A stretch of DNA of 64,000 bases from an uncultured Lachnospiraceae bacterium (GTDB taxonomy: Bacteria > Bacillota > Clostridia > Lachnospirales > Lachnospiraceae), in NCBI GenBank assembly GCA_910586255.1, contig CAJUHR010000002.1, positions 136,895 to 200,894 of the forward strand. Reading direction: 5' to 3'. The stretch's first letter is position 1. The number at the start of each line of letters is the position of its first letter. The notes beneath the pieces are model-generated. The model was not told the origin of the DNA and made no database searches. It was given only the letters and a program-made list of their open reading frames with translations. Positions 1 through 9,541 of the stretch are shown piece by piece. Both the position numbers and the translations under genes were made by a program.

Positions 1-1
1 T

Positions 2-166
2 AGTGTTAAAATAGTAAAAGAAGGCTCTGGGTGGCAGATTCGGGGAGAATTTCTAATAGAAGAACCCATCGGAATCGGGAGAGAGCTTGTGCCGGAGGAC
101 ACTGCCGGAGTGCCGGAGGACACTGCCGAACAGCCGGAAAATATCGCTGGACAGCCGGGAATGTGA
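2..166 (+). CDS. yqfD: YqfD-like sporulation protein, C-terminal end (partial)
   Basis: The open frame enters from outside the window and ends at TGA 164-166. The visible 54 residues contain GEFLIEEPIGIGRE, which resembles the C-terminus of the sporulation protein YqfD. The gene before phoH and ybeY is yqfD in many Clostridia, which supports the call. In Bacillus YqfD is made in the mother cell and works with YqfC in engulfment. The tail carries a small in-frame duplication (PEDTAG then PEDTAE), probably replication slippage. Only the end is visible, so the family call rests partly on context. Confidence 0.65.
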   Translation, partial: SVKIVKEGSGWQIRGEFLIEEPIGIGRELVPEDTAGVPEDTAEQPENIAGQPGM

Positions 167-211
167 GTCAACCGGCAACATTACAATGACTAAAGGAGAA
201 CAGACAGCCGG

Positions 212-1219
212 ATGAGTTTGATTGAGACCATCATCGACATACCTGTCGAGCATGAAAAAAACGTGTGCGGTCAGTTTGACCAGTATTTAAAAAAGATTGA
301 GAGAACCCTTCGGGTTACAATTGTAGCCAGGGACGGGGCTATTAAGCTGATTGGACCTGACGGAATGATTCAAAAGGCAAAAAGTGTTTTTAACAACCTG
401 GTGGAGCTTTCAAAGAGAGGAAACACCATTACGGAGCAAAACGTGGATTATGCCCTTTCTTTGTCCTTTACGGAGTCGGATCACGCAATTCTTGAGATTG
501 ATAAGGACATTATCTGCCGCACAATCAATGGAAAGCCCGTAAAGCCCAAGACCCTGGGACAGAAGCAATATGTGGATGCAATCCGCAAAAAAATGATTGT
601 ATTTGGCGTGGGTCCGGCCGGCACCGGAAAGACCTATCTGGCCATGGCTATGGCCATTCAGGCATTTAAAAATAATGAGGTAAACCGAATTATTTTAACC
701 AGGCCGGCTATTGAAGCGGGGGAAAAGCTGGGCTTTCTGCCGGGAGATTTACAGAGCAAGATTGACCCCTATCTTAGGCCGCTCTATGATGCTCTCTATC
801 AGATCATGGGGGCGGAAAGCTTTCTTCACAATTCGGAAAAGGGGCTCATAGAGGTGGCGCCTCTGGCTTATATGAGAGGAAGAACCTTGGATAATGCCTA
901 TATTATTCTGGATGAGGCTCAGAATACTACCCCTGCCCAGATGAAGATGTTTCTGACCCGGATCGGCTTTGGCTCAAAGGTGGTGGTTACTGGAGATAAG
1001 ACACAGAAGGATTTGCCGGGAGGCGCTGCCTCAGGGCTGGATGTGGCCATGAAGGTGCTTCAAAGGATTGATGATATCGGTTTTTGCAATCTGACCAGCG
1101 AGGATGTGGTGCGCCATCCTCTTGTGCAGAAAATTGTACAGGCCTATGACAATTACGAGAAGAAAGAAGAGCGAAGGGAAAAGCCGGTAAGGTCAAAACA
1201 GCGTCTTGCCCGGAAATAA
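212..1219 (+). CDS. phoH: PhoH-like ATPase
   Basis: A 335-residue PhoH/PhoL family protein, close to the usual length. Walker A GPAGTGKT lies at residues 134-141 and the Walker B-like IILDEAQ near residue 232. The N-terminal 100 residues resemble the nucleic-acid-binding region of PhoL proteins. The ATG follows AAAGGAGA. Members of this family are RNA- or phosphate-linked ATPases whose precise substrate is unsettled. The next gene, ybeY, is 21 bp downstream; the PhoH-YbeY pair is a conserved neighbourhood tied to rRNA processing, so a role in RNA metabolism is inferred. Family assignment is firm, function less so. Confidence 0.92.
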   Translation: MSLIETIIDIPVEHEKNVCGQFDQYLKKIERTLRVTIVARDGAIKLIGPDGMIQKAKSVFNNLVELSKRGNTITEQNVDYALSLSFTESDHAILEIDKDIICRTINGKPVKPKTLGQKQYVDAIRKKMIVFGVGPAGTGKTYLAMAMAIQAFKNNEVNRIILTRPAIEAGEKLGFLPGDLQSKIDPYLRPLYDALYQIMGAESFLHNSEKGLIEVAPLAYMRGRTLDNAYIILDEAQNTTPAQMKMFLTRIGFGSKVVVTGDKTQKDLPGGAASGLDVAMKVLQRIDDIGFCNLTSEDVVRHPLVQKIVQAYDNYEKKEERREKPVRSKQRLARK

Positions 1220-1240
1220 CACGGATAAAGGGGGAATGGG

Positions 1241-1738
1241 ATGACAATCAATATTGAGTATGAGACAGAGAAAAAGCTGGAGCTTGCCGTGGAGGAGATT
1301 GTACAGGACGTGGTTCTTGCTGTGCTGGACTGTGAAAAATGTCCCTATGAGGCGGAGGTCAGCGTGCTTTTTACGGACAATGAAAGCATTAGGGAGATCA
1401 ACCGGGATACCCGGCAGATTGACGCTCCCACCGATGTGCTTTCCTTTCCCATGATTGAGTTTGAGCGGGAGTCGGATTTTGGCCACGTGGAGAACTCGTC
1501 AGAGGATTTTTTTAACCCGGATACGGGAGAGCTTCTTTTGGGCGACATTGTGATTTCTGTGGAAAAGGTGACGGAGCAGGCAGAAAAATACGGCCACTCT
1601 GCCCGGCGGGAGCTGGCGTTTTTAGTTGCTCACAGCATGCTTCATCTATGCGGGTACGATCACATGGACGATGAAAAGCGGCAGCAGATGGAAGAGAGAC
1701 AGCGGGAAATATTATCCGGGAAAGGATATGACAGATGA
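1241..1738 (+). CDS. ybeY: rRNA maturation endoribonuclease YbeY
   Basis: A 165-residue UPF0054 metalloprotein. The zinc ligands H131-x3-H135-x5-H141 (HSMLHLCGYDH) are intact. YbeY takes part in maturation of the 16S rRNA 3' end and ribosome quality control in the cytoplasm. GGGGGAATGGG precedes the ATG. Its stop overlaps the start of the next gene as ATGA, which implies translational coupling within a phoH-ybeY-lipoprotein operon. Confidence 0.95.
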   Translation: MTINIEYETEKKLELAVEEIVQDVVLAVLDCEKCPYEAEVSVLFTDNESIREINRDTRQIDAPTDVLSFPMIEFERESDFGHVENSSEDFFNPDTGELLLGDIVISVEKVTEQAEKYGHSARRELAFLVAHSMLHLCGYDHMDDEKRQQMEERQREILSGKGYDR

Positions 1739-2874
1739 GAAGATTCTTGCGGGCAGAATGGTTGGTATTTTTGATGGTAGTGCTTTTTACGGCTGGCTGT
1801 TCAAAAAAAGCAGACTCCGATAAGGTGATTTTGACAGAGACAGAGATCTATATTGAACCGGAGACAGAGCCCATTATCATTGAAGATGAGACAGAGCCTG
1901 AGGAGACGCGGGAAGAGATGCTGGTTTTGGATCCCTGGGACAGACGGGAAGAAGGTGGAATGGTCCGCAGCTATCTGACCGGAGAGATGGTTCCCGGGGC
2001 AAAAGGCAATCGCCGTCCTCTTGCCATTATGATGAGCAATGACAAGGCTTCCCTTCCCCAATACGGCATTAACCGGGCATCCATTGTCTATGAGGCGCCG
2101 GTGGAGGGGGATATGAACCGGTATATGGCTATTATAGAGGATTATGACGACCTGGAACGAATTGGGTCCGTGCGGAGCTGCCGCACCTATTATACATATT
2201 TTGCCAGAGAGTTTGATGCCATATACGCTCATTTTGGCCAGAGCACCTTTGCAAAGCCTTATCTGAAAAATGTTGACAATATTAACGGAATAGAGGGAGT
2301 GGGAAGCGGCGCCTACTTCCGCTCCAAGGACAAGAAGAGTCCTCACAATGCATACGCCAGCTATAAGGGAATACAAAGTGCCATTGAGAAGCTGGGATAT
2401 TCTCTGGAATATGATTCGGATTACCGGGGACATTACTATTTTTCCTGGGGAGACAAGCAGCTTAATCTGGAGGGGGACGGCATTTTAAATGCCATAAAGG
2501 TGACACCGGGTTATCCTATGAACCGCCCCTGGTTTGAGTACCGTGAGGAGGACGGGCTCTACTACCGATACCAGTACGGGGCGGCCCATGAGGGAGACGA
2601 AGGCCCGATCTCTGTGAAGAATATTCTCATTCAGTGCTGTTCTGCCGGATATTATGCCACCACGGATTACAGAAATATCAATGTTCATGAGGACCAATGG
2701 GGCGGATATTATATAACCAACGGAAAGGCTACCGGCATTTCCTGGAAAAAAGACGGAGAGTTCGGTGTGACCCACTATTATATGCCGGACGGACAGGAGA
2801 TTGTTTTAAATCCCGGCAAAACCTGGATATGCATTGTGCCTACTTCGGATGCGGACAAGATTACCTTTGAGTGA
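1735..2874 (+). CDS. DUF3048 (YerB-like) lipoprotein
   Basis: A 379-residue protein with a lipoprotein signal: a hydrophobic stretch and the lipobox FTAGC with Cys22. A Glu/Thr-rich acidic linker (about residues 35-60) leads into a DUF3048 domain with family features such as RPLAIMMSN and RIGSVRSCRTYY. Members are anchored on the outer face of the membrane and are of unknown biochemical role. The gene overlaps ybeY by 4 bp. Family assignment is by recalled motifs; no function should be assumed. Confidence 0.82.
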   Translation: MRRFLRAEWLVFLMVVLFTAGCSKKADSDKVILTETEIYIEPETEPIIIEDETEPEETREEMLVLDPWDRREEGGMVRSYLTGEMVPGAKGNRRPLAIMMSNDKASLPQYGINRASIVYEAPVEGDMNRYMAIIEDYDDLERIGSVRSCRTYYTYFAREFDAIYAHFGQSTFAKPYLKNVDNINGIEGVGSGAYFRSKDKKSPHNAYASYKGIQSAIEKLGYSLEYDSDYRGHYYFSWGDKQLNLEGDGILNAIKVTPGYPMNRPWFEYREEDGLYYRYQYGAAHEGDEGPISVKNILIQCCSAGYYATTDYRNINVHEDQWGGYYITNGKATGISWKKDGEFGVTHYYMPDGQEIVLNPGKTWICIVPTSDADKITFE

Positions 2875-2979
2875 TAAATCAGGCTTTAGAAATTCCTGTC
2901 TGATTTAGAAACAGAATAAAATTGATTAAATATGGCAAAAATAAGCAGACAATATCCTTTTTAACAGGAGGTTTCTTTT

Positions 2980-3390
2980 ATGAAACGATATATTATCTGT
3001 TTATTTTTGTTTGTGGGGGTAAGCGGCGCGTGCCTCATTGCCGGACATTTCCTTACCCGCCAATACCAGAATACCTCTTTGCCATCTGCGGCAGAATCGG
3101 AGATAGAGACAATGGGCACCGTAGAGACTACGGAAACTGTGCCGGAAAATCTGGCAGCAGCCAACAAAAATAAGGTGCGCCATGAGATGCCTGCCCCTAA
3201 GGGCGAGTTTTATCTTGTCTCAGAGGACGGGTTTTTGCTGGTGTTTGGGAAGGACCGGGAGACGATCTGCCTTTATACCCACATCCCTCTGATGGATTTT
3301 CCGGAGAAGGAGCAGGAACGGCTGCGGGAAGGAATCTGGTTTCCGGGCATGATGGATGTGATTCATTATCTTGAATCTTATACCAGTTAA
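2980..3390 (+). CDS. Membrane-anchored BofC C-terminal-like protein
   Basis: A 136-residue protein with an N-terminal signal anchor (residues 3-25) and a Thr/Glu-rich linker. The C-terminal domain, from about residue 75, has the pattern EFYLVSEDGFLLVF...YTHIPLMDFP...LESYTS. This resembles the C-terminal domain of BofC, the forespore regulator of SpoIVB-dependent sigma-K activation in Bacillus. The BofC N-terminal domain is missing. AGGAGG lies 12 bp before the ATG. The BofC link is moderate and based on pattern only; the gene may act at the spore or cell envelope. Confidence 0.6.
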   Translation: MKRYIICLFLFVGVSGACLIAGHFLTRQYQNTSLPSAAESEIETMGTVETTETVPENLAAANKNKVRHEMPAPKGEFYLVSEDGFLLVFGKDRETICLYTHIPLMDFPEKEQERLREGIWFPGMMDVIHYLESYTS

Positions 3391-3474
3391 AAATATGCTT
3401 GAAAAGTGAAGGCAAAATGGCTACAATTAGGGAGATGGCGATGTTTTGGGTGTTGTATAACCGGAGGGTGAGGA

Positions 3475-4707
3475 TTGGAGAGACAGGTGATTGTTGTGGG
3501 AGGCGGAGCCTCCGGCATGACAGCAGCGATTATGGCCGCGCGCCAGGGCGCTAAGGTGATTCTTTTGGAGCATATGGACAGGGTGGGGAAAAAGCTTTTA
3601 TCAACCGGCAACGGCAGATGCAATCTTACCAACCTGACTGTGAACCGGAATTGCTATCACTGTAGCCAGCAAGAATTTCCCATGAAGGTGTTAAAAAGAT
3701 TCGGAGTGGAGGACACGCTGAATTTTTTTCATGGGCTGGGGATTGTGGTTAAAAATAAAAACGGATACATTTATCCCAACTCGGAGCAGGCGGCGGCAGT
3801 GCTGGATTTGTTTCGCATGGAGCTGGAGCGGCGGCAGATACAGGTGATGACCGGATGCCAGATAAGGAAGCTAATGTACAGGAAAAAACAAGGCTTTCTG
3901 GCCTGCACCAGTCTGGGAGATTTCGGCGGGGATGCACTGATTCTTGCAACAGGCTCAAGGGCGGCCCCTGTCACCGGATCGGATGGCAGCGGATATGAGC
4001 TGGCAGAAAGCTTTGGTCACCAGATTGTGACGCCTCTGCCTGCTCTGGTCCAGCTTTGCTGCAGGGAAAAATATTTTAAGCAATTGGCAGGGATCCGATG
4101 CGAGGCCAGAGTATCCCTGCTTTCCTGCGGGAAAATACTGGCTGAGGATAAGGGAGAGGTGCAGCTTACAGACTATGGAATCTCCGGAATCCCCACCTTT
4201 CAGGTCAGCCGCTTTGCCTCTGTGGCTCTGGCTCAGAAAAAGCCGGTAAAGGCAGTGCTGGACTTTTTTCCCTCCCGAAGCCGAAGAGAAACAGAAGACT
4301 TTTTAAAGGAACGGGCTAAGCTTCTTCCCCATTTAAGAAGTCAGGATTTCCTTACAGGAGTTTTTCACAAAAAGCTGGCTACAGTGCTTGTGAGGCTGGC
4401 TGACATTCCAAAGGAACTGCCGGTAAAAACCGTGAAGGAGGTCTCCTGGCAGAGACTGGCAGGGCAGATAAAGGCCTTTGAGGCAGAGGTTACGGCCACA
4501 AAATCCTTTGATCAGGCCCAGGTTTGTTGCGGAGGCGTGGACACCGGGGAGATCTGTGGGGAAACGCTGGAATCCCGGCTGGTGCCAGGTCTGTATCTGA
4601 CCGGAGAGCTTTTGGATGTAGATGGAATCTGCGGCGGCTATAATCTGCAGTGGGCATGGTCCACAGGATGTCTGGCGGGAATCTACGGGGGAGGCGGGAA
4701 AATATGA
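3475..4707 (+). CDS. HI0933/YhiN-family FAD-dependent oxidoreductase
   Basis: A 410-residue flavoprotein starting at TTG 3475 behind GGAGGGTGAGGA. The N-terminal dinucleotide-binding motif VVGGGASG, the family motif GNGRCNLTN near residue 46, and the C-terminal GGYNLQWAWSTG identify the HI0933 (BaiN-like) family. Some relatives reduce unsaturated bile-acid intermediates; that substrate cannot be inferred here. The stop overlaps the next gene as ATGA, and that neighbour is also a flavoprotein, so the pair may work in one pathway. Function beyond FAD-dependent redox is unknown. Confidence 0.85.
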   Translation: MERQVIVVGGGASGMTAAIMAARQGAKVILLEHMDRVGKKLLSTGNGRCNLTNLTVNRNCYHCSQQEFPMKVLKRFGVEDTLNFFHGLGIVVKNKNGYIYPNSEQAAAVLDLFRMELERRQIQVMTGCQIRKLMYRKKQGFLACTSLGDFGGDALILATGSRAAPVTGSDGSGYELAESFGHQIVTPLPALVQLCCREKYFKQLAGIRCEARVSLLSCGKILAEDKGEVQLTDYGISGIPTFQVSRFASVALAQKKPVKAVLDFFPSRSRRETEDFLKERAKLLPHLRSQDFLTGVFHKKLATVLVRLADIPKELPVKTVKEVSWQRLAGQIKAFEAEVTATKSFDQAQVCCGGVDTGEICGETLESRLVPGLYLTGELLDVDGICGGYNLQWAWSTGCLAGIYGGGGKI

Positions 4708-6332
4708 TACGAATTACACAGCTAAAGCTTCCGGCAGACCACAAGGCAGACGCGCTGCGGGACAAGGCCGCCAGGACGCTGGGATTAAATCCGGGGAAGA
4801 TAAAGGCGGTCCATATACGGCGTCAGTCTCTGGATGCCAGGAAAAAGCCGGAATTATTTTATAGCTACACAGTGGACGTGGAGCTTGGCTCTGGCGTTTC
4901 TGAGGCATCGGAGCGCGCTATTGTACATAAAGCAAAAAATGCACAGATTGTGCTTTCTGGGGAGAGCGATTACCGCTATCCGAATCCGGGCGGCGAACCT
5001 CTGCTTTATCGGCCGGTGATTGTGGGTACAGGTCCGGCCGGGCTCTTTTGCGGGCTGATGCTTGCGCGTCTCGGCTATTGCCCTCTGCTTTTGGAGCGGG
5101 GACAGGATGTGGAGCAAAGGCAAAAGGCAGTGTCCCATTTCTGGCAAACCGGAGAGCTGGATGTCTGCTCCAATGTGCAGTTTGGCGAGGGAGGCGCCGG
5201 AACCTTTTCCGATGGCAAATTAAATACGCTGGTAAAGGATTCTTGCGGACGGAACCGCCTTGTGCTGAAGACTTTTTGTGAATTTGGCGCAGACGCGAAA
5301 ATACTCTATCAGAACAAGCCTCATATTGGGACGGATGTATTGGCAGGCATTGTCAAAGAAATCCGCCAGGAGATTATTCGTCTGGGCGGAGAGGTCCGTT
5401 TTGGATGCCAGGTTGAGGATCTGGCAATAGAAGACGGAAAGGTGCAGGGGGTGGCTGTCCGGGACGGAGAGACAATTCCCTCTTCATTGGTGGTTTTGGC
5501 CATTGGACACAGTGCCAGAGATACCTTTTTTATGCTGCACAGCCGGGGAATTTGCATGTCTGCAAAAGCCTTTGCCGTAGGTCTTCGCATCCAGCATCCC
5601 CAGTCCATGATCAATCTTTCCCAGTACGGGCGAGAAAAGGTGGGAGGCTTGGGAGCTGCTGACTATAAGCTCACCTGGAAAGCCTCTGACGGGCGCGGCG
5701 TGTATTCCTTTTGTATGTGTCCTGGCGGATATGTGGTCAATGCCTCCTCTGAAAAGAATTTGCTGGCTGTAAACGGCATGAGCTACCACAGCCGGGCCGG
5801 AGTCAATGCTAACAGCGCCCTTATTGTGACTGTGACGCCGGAGGATTTTTCCGGGGACGGGCCTCTGGCGGGAGTGGAGTTTCAGAGAAAGCTGGAAGCT
5901 CTGGCCTTTCAGGCCGGCGGCGGAAGGATTCCTGTTCAGCTCTATGAGGATTTTCTGGCAGAAAAGGATTCCCGCCAGCTTGGGGAGGTAATGCCTCAGA
6001 TGAAAGGCCTGTGGACCCTTGCAGGCGTTCATCAAGTGCTGCCTCTGCCTGTCAAAAATGCTCTCAGGGAGGGGATGGCAGGCTTTGGGCAGATGATCCC
6101 CGGATTTGACCGCCCAGATGCCCTTTTAGCCGGTGTGGAGAGCCGTACCTCATCTCCGGTTCGGATCTGGCGGGACGAAGGCCTGGAAAGCGCTGTGAGA
6201 GGCCTTTATCCCTGCGGAGAAGGCGCTGGCTATGCGGGCGGCATCACATCTGCCGCCATGGACGGAGTTCGGGTGGCAGAGGCCATTGCCGGTGCATATC
6301 AGCCTTTGAGAGCAAGGGCAACAAAACTTTAA
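4704..6332 (+). CDS. COG2509-type FAD-dependent dehydrogenase
   Basis: A 542-residue protein read from ATG 4704; an upstream in-frame ATG at 4650 lies inside the previous gene and is less likely. The N-terminal about 85 residues form a small domain typical of these proteins. It is followed by the FAD motif VGTGPAGLFCG, the GGAGTFSDGKLNT segment, and a C-terminal FAD motif GEGAGYAGGITSAAMDG. The family is annotated as uncharacterised NAD(FAD)-utilising dehydrogenases. It overlaps the preceding oxidoreductase by 4 bp. No substrate can be named. Confidence 0.85.
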   Translation: MIRITQLKLPADHKADALRDKAARTLGLNPGKIKAVHIRRQSLDARKKPELFYSYTVDVELGSGVSEASERAIVHKAKNAQIVLSGESDYRYPNPGGEPLLYRPVIVGTGPAGLFCGLMLARLGYCPLLLERGQDVEQRQKAVSHFWQTGELDVCSNVQFGEGGAGTFSDGKLNTLVKDSCGRNRLVLKTFCEFGADAKILYQNKPHIGTDVLAGIVKEIRQEIIRLGGEVRFGCQVEDLAIEDGKVQGVAVRDGETIPSSLVVLAIGHSARDTFFMLHSRGICMSAKAFAVGLRIQHPQSMINLSQYGREKVGGLGAADYKLTWKASDGRGVYSFCMCPGGYVVNASSEKNLLAVNGMSYHSRAGVNANSALIVTVTPEDFSGDGPLAGVEFQRKLEALAFQAGGGRIPVQLYEDFLAEKDSRQLGEVMPQMKGLWTLAGVHQVLPLPVKNALREGMAGFGQMIPGFDRPDALLAGVESRTSSPVRIWRDEGLESAVRGLYPCGEGAGYAGGITSAAMDGVRVAEAIAGAYQPLRARATKL

Positions 6333-6441
6333 ATCTGCAAAAATCAAATTCCGGCATTTGCCCGTTTGGCTGGAAAATTGCCTGAAGGCTAAAGAAACAA
6401 AAAACGGTAAGGACAACTGCCGGAAAATCAGGAGAACAAAA

Positions 6442-7293
6442 ATGGCTGCAAATATACGACAAAAATTAAAGGATAAAAAGCGGATTGTAATAAAGATTGG
6501 CTCTTCTTCTCTGACCCATCCGGAGACGGGAGAGTTAAACCTTTTGAAAATTGAAAAGCTTGTTCGCATTCTCTGTGATATGAAGGGAGAGGGCCGGGAT
6601 GTGATTTTAGTGTCCTCTGGGGCCATTGCTGCCGGGCGTCAGGCCTTAGGCGGCCAGAAAAGGCCGTCCACAATCTCGGAAAAGCAGGCCTATGCGGCTG
6701 TGGGGCAGGCCCGCCTGATGATGGTTTACCAGAAAATTTTTTCTGAATACAACCATGTTGCCGCACAGGTGCTTCTGACAAAGGACACCATGTCAGGCGA
6801 GGCATCACGATATAATGCTCAGAATACCTTTGATGAGCTGATGCATTTAGGCGTGGTTCCCATTGTCAACGAAAATGACACGGTATCCACCCATGAGATC
6901 CGGTTTGGGGATAATGACCGGCTTTCAGCCATAGTCTCAGCCCTGGTGGGGGCGGATCTTCTGATACTGCTTTCTGATATAGATGGACTGTATTCCGATG
7001 ACCCGCGGAAAAATCCCCAGGCCCGCTTTATCGATCTGGTAGAGGAAATCACGCCTGCCCTTTTGGAGATGGGAAAGGACACGGCAGGAAGCGATATAGG
7101 TACAGGAGGCATGGCGGCAAAGCTGGCAGCCGCGCGGATTGCCACGGACAGCGGTTCGGATATGGTGATTGCCAATGGAGAAAATGTGGAGATCATTCAT
7201 GAGATTATGTCTGGAGAGAAAAAAGGGACTCTTTTTATGGCTCATACAAATCTGGATTTTGATTTGATGGATTACATCAGCCATAAATACTAA
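6442..7293 (+). CDS. proB: Glutamate 5-kinase, PUA-less
   Basis: Glutamate 5-kinase phosphorylates glutamate in the first step of proline synthesis. From ATG 6442 (behind CAGGAGA) the protein is 283 residues. The amino-acid-kinase fold is clear from VIKIGSSSLT, LVSSGAIAAG, IVNENDTV, FGDNDRLSA and GTGGMAAKL. The C-terminal PUA domain of E. coli-type ProB (about 367 residues) is missing: the protein ends shortly after the kinase domain. The operon continues with a DUF896 gene, a folate enzyme and proA. Confidence 0.93.
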   Translation: MAANIRQKLKDKKRIVIKIGSSSLTHPETGELNLLKIEKLVRILCDMKGEGRDVILVSSGAIAAGRQALGGQKRPSTISEKQAYAAVGQARLMMVYQKIFSEYNHVAAQVLLTKDTMSGEASRYNAQNTFDELMHLGVVPIVNENDTVSTHEIRFGDNDRLSAIVSALVGADLLILLSDIDGLYSDDPRKNPQARFIDLVEEITPALLEMGKDTAGSDIGTGGMAAKLAAARIATDSGSDMVIANGENVEIIHEIMSGEKKGTLFMAHTNLDFDLMDYISHKY

Positions 7294-7328
7294 TGGGATC
7301 GGATTTTACAGAAAGGAAGGAAAAGCGA

Positions 7329-7556
7329 ATGGATCAGAGCAATATAGACCGGATTAATGAGTTATATCACAAATCCCAGGCAGTAGGACTGACAGAGGAG
7401 GAAAAGGCAGAGCAGGCAGCGCTGCGGAAGGCTTATATTGAGAATATACGAAGAAATATGCGGGCCAATTTAAACAGTATTTCCATTCAGGAGAAGGATG
7501 GAACCATAACGGATCTTGGAAAAAAATACGGCGGGATTCAGGATGTTCAATCATGA
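7329..7556 (+). CDS. DUF896 (YnzC-like) small protein
   Basis: A 75-residue protein starting at ATG 7329, which follows GGAAGGAAAAGCGA. The helical hairpin pattern NIDRINELYHKSQAVGLTEEEKAEQAALRKAYI and RNMRANLNSI is characteristic of the DUF896/YnzC family. B. subtilis YnzC lies in the SOS-controlled yneA operon, but here the gene sits between proB and a folate gene. Its last codons overlap the next start as ATGA. Molecular function is unknown. Confidence 0.85.
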   Translation: MDQSNIDRINELYHKSQAVGLTEEEKAEQAALRKAYIENIRRNMRANLNSISIQEKDGTITDLGKKYGGIQDVQS

Positions 7557-8131
7557 TGCCTGATTCCCATATCAAAGAATATAAGAGGATGCTGAGAGAG
7601 GAAATGCGCTTTTTACGCAGCCGGCTGTCTTTAGAGGAAAAATCCCGGATGGATGCCAGGATTCTTGAAAAATTTTTGAGCTTTCCAAAGCTTTGGGAGG
7701 AGGAAGCGGTTTATCTGTACGCTTCCATGAAAGGAGAGGCGGATACCTGGGCTCTTATGGCAGAATTGTGGAAAAGCAAAATCACGGTTGCCTTGCCTCG
7801 GGTGGAGGGAAAAGACATCCTGTTTTATATTGTGGATAACAAGTACCAGCTAAGCCCCGGCTCCATGGGGATTTCGGAGCCGGATTTTAGTTGCCGAAAA
7901 GCGGATTTTTTCCGGGCGCCGGTGATTACCCCCGGACTTGTCTTTTCTCCTGACGGAAAACGGATCGGCTACGGAGGCGGGTATTATGACCGGTTTTTTG
8001 CCTTGGAGCCGGATCATCCGCGCATTGGGGCTTCTTATCCTTTTCAGGTAAAAAGGCTTGACATGACGGAAAATCACGATGTAAGGCTTCATTATCTTGT
8101 GACACCAGATACATGGATTGAATGTCAGTGA
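7553..8131 (+). CDS. 5-formyltetrahydrofolate cyclo-ligase
   Basis: A 192-residue enzyme that converts 5-formyl-THF to 5,10-methenyl-THF using ATP. Diagnostic segments are the N-terminal KEYKRMLREEMRFLRSRLS, the middle GISEPD, and the nucleotide-binding loop GKRIGYGGGYYDRFF. Two consecutive ATGs (7553 and 7556) could start it; the first overlaps the DUF896 stop. The length is normal for the family. It lies inside the proB-proA cluster, which has no obvious metabolic link to folate. Confidence 0.93.
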   Translation: MMPDSHIKEYKRMLREEMRFLRSRLSLEEKSRMDARILEKFLSFPKLWEEEAVYLYASMKGEADTWALMAELWKSKITVALPRVEGKDILFYIVDNKYQLSPGSMGISEPDFSCRKADFFRAPVITPGLVFSPDGKRIGYGGGYYDRFFALEPDHPRIGASYPFQVKRLDMTENHDVRLHYLVTPDTWIECQ

Positions 8132-8202
8132 CGGCTTGGATGTTTTTTACTTGTTGTATCTAATCTATTAATTCTTTAAGCACCCGCAGAACGGAGGGAG
8201 AA

Positions 8203-9447
8203 ATGAATCTTACAGAAATGGGCATAAATGCCAAAAAGGCTGCTATGTATTTAAGTCAGCTGGGAGTGACGAGAAAAAATGAAGGGCTTGCGGCGGCGGC
8301 CAAGGCGCTGCTTTACGGAAAGCAGGAGATTTTGTCTGCCAATCGGACAGATGTTGTGCGGGCAGAGGATGCAGGAATGAGCCAGGCGCTCATAGACCGT
8401 CTTTTGCTGACTCCTGCCCGGATTGAAGCCATGGCAGAGGGGCTTTTGCAGGTGGCTGCTCTTGAGGATCCTGTAGGGGAGATTTTGTCCATGAAGCAAC
8501 GGCCCAATGGACTCATGATTGGCAAAAAACGGGTTCCCTTAGGAGTGATCGGCATTATTTATGAGGCCCGCCCCAATGTGACGGCAGATGCCTTTGGCCT
8601 TTGCTTTAAGACAGGAAATGCAGTGATATTAAAGGGCGGGAGCAATGCTATTTACTCCAACAAAGCGATTGTGAAATGTCTGCAGAGGGGGATGCAAAAG
8701 GCTGATATTCGGACGGATTCCCTACAGCTTATCACAGATGCAAACAGGGAGACCACCAGACAGCTGATGAAGATGAACTCCTATGTGGACGTGTTGATTC
8801 CCAGAGGAGGCGCGGGCCTTATCCGCACGGTTGTAGAGAACAGCACAGTGCCGGTGATTGAGACAGGAACAGGAAACTGCCATATTTATGTGGATGAGGG
8901 AGCAGACCTTTCCATGGCCTTAAATATTATTGTAAATGCAAAAACCCAGCGTATCGGTGTGTGCAATGCCTGTGAATCCTTGGTGATTCATCAGGCGGTG
9001 GCAGAAAGCTTTCTTCCTGTTCTTTGGTCAGCCTTAAAGGACAAGCAGGTGGAGGTGCGAGCGGATGAAAGAGCCTGCAGGCTGGTTCCGGAATTTCAAA
9101 GAGCCTCTGAGGAGGACTGGGAGACCGAGTATCTGGATTATATTGTTTCACTGAAAACGGTTGATTCCCTGGATGAAGCGATTGCTCACATAAACCGGTA
9201 CAACACAGGCCATTCGGAATCCATTATTACAAAGGATTATGAACATGCCCAGAGATTTTTAAATGAGATTGACGCGGCGGCGGTTTACGTGAATGCGTCC
9301 ACAAGATTTACAGATGGAAATGAATTTGGATTTGGCGCGGAGATCGGAATCAGCACTCAAAAGCTTCATGCCCGTGGACCTATGGGGCTGGAGGCGCTGA
9401 CGACAACGAAATATATTATTTATGGTAACGGACAGATCCGCCAGTAA
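8203..9447 (+). CDS. proA: Glutamate-5-semialdehyde dehydrogenase
   Basis: A 414-residue gamma-glutamyl phosphate reductase, the second step of proline synthesis. The motifs GVIGIIYEARPNVTADAFGLCFKTGNAVILKGG, the catalytic-cysteine region RIGVCNACE and the C-terminal FGFGAEIGISTQKLHARGPMG are all present in pieces as expected. GGAGGGAG precedes the ATG. It acts on the product of ProB encoded upstream; a 71-bp AT-rich gap separates it from the folate gene. Confidence 0.96.
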   Translation: MNLTEMGINAKKAAMYLSQLGVTRKNEGLAAAAKALLYGKQEILSANRTDVVRAEDAGMSQALIDRLLLTPARIEAMAEGLLQVAALEDPVGEILSMKQRPNGLMIGKKRVPLGVIGIIYEARPNVTADAFGLCFKTGNAVILKGGSNAIYSNKAIVKCLQRGMQKADIRTDSLQLITDANRETTRQLMKMNSYVDVLIPRGGAGLIRTVVENSTVPVIETGTGNCHIYVDEGADLSMALNIIVNAKTQRIGVCNACESLVIHQAVAESFLPVLWSALKDKQVEVRADERACRLVPEFQRASEEDWETEYLDYIVSLKTVDSLDEAIAHINRYNTGHSESIITKDYEHAQRFLNEIDAAAVYVNASTRFTDGNEFGFGAEIGISTQKLHARGPMGLEALTTTKYIIYGNGQIRQ

Positions 9448-9541
9448 TTTAAAATTCCCCCTTAGACCCCCTCCTGTAGGCCATTATACCACAAATGCTA
9501 AAAAAAGACAAATTACAAAAATCTTAAGATGTTTGGAAATA

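Noticed and set aside
67..166. Short tandem repeat at the yqfD end as a regulatory or CRISPR-like repeat
   Set aside because: Two in-frame copies of an 18-bp unit within a coding tail are explained by slippage.
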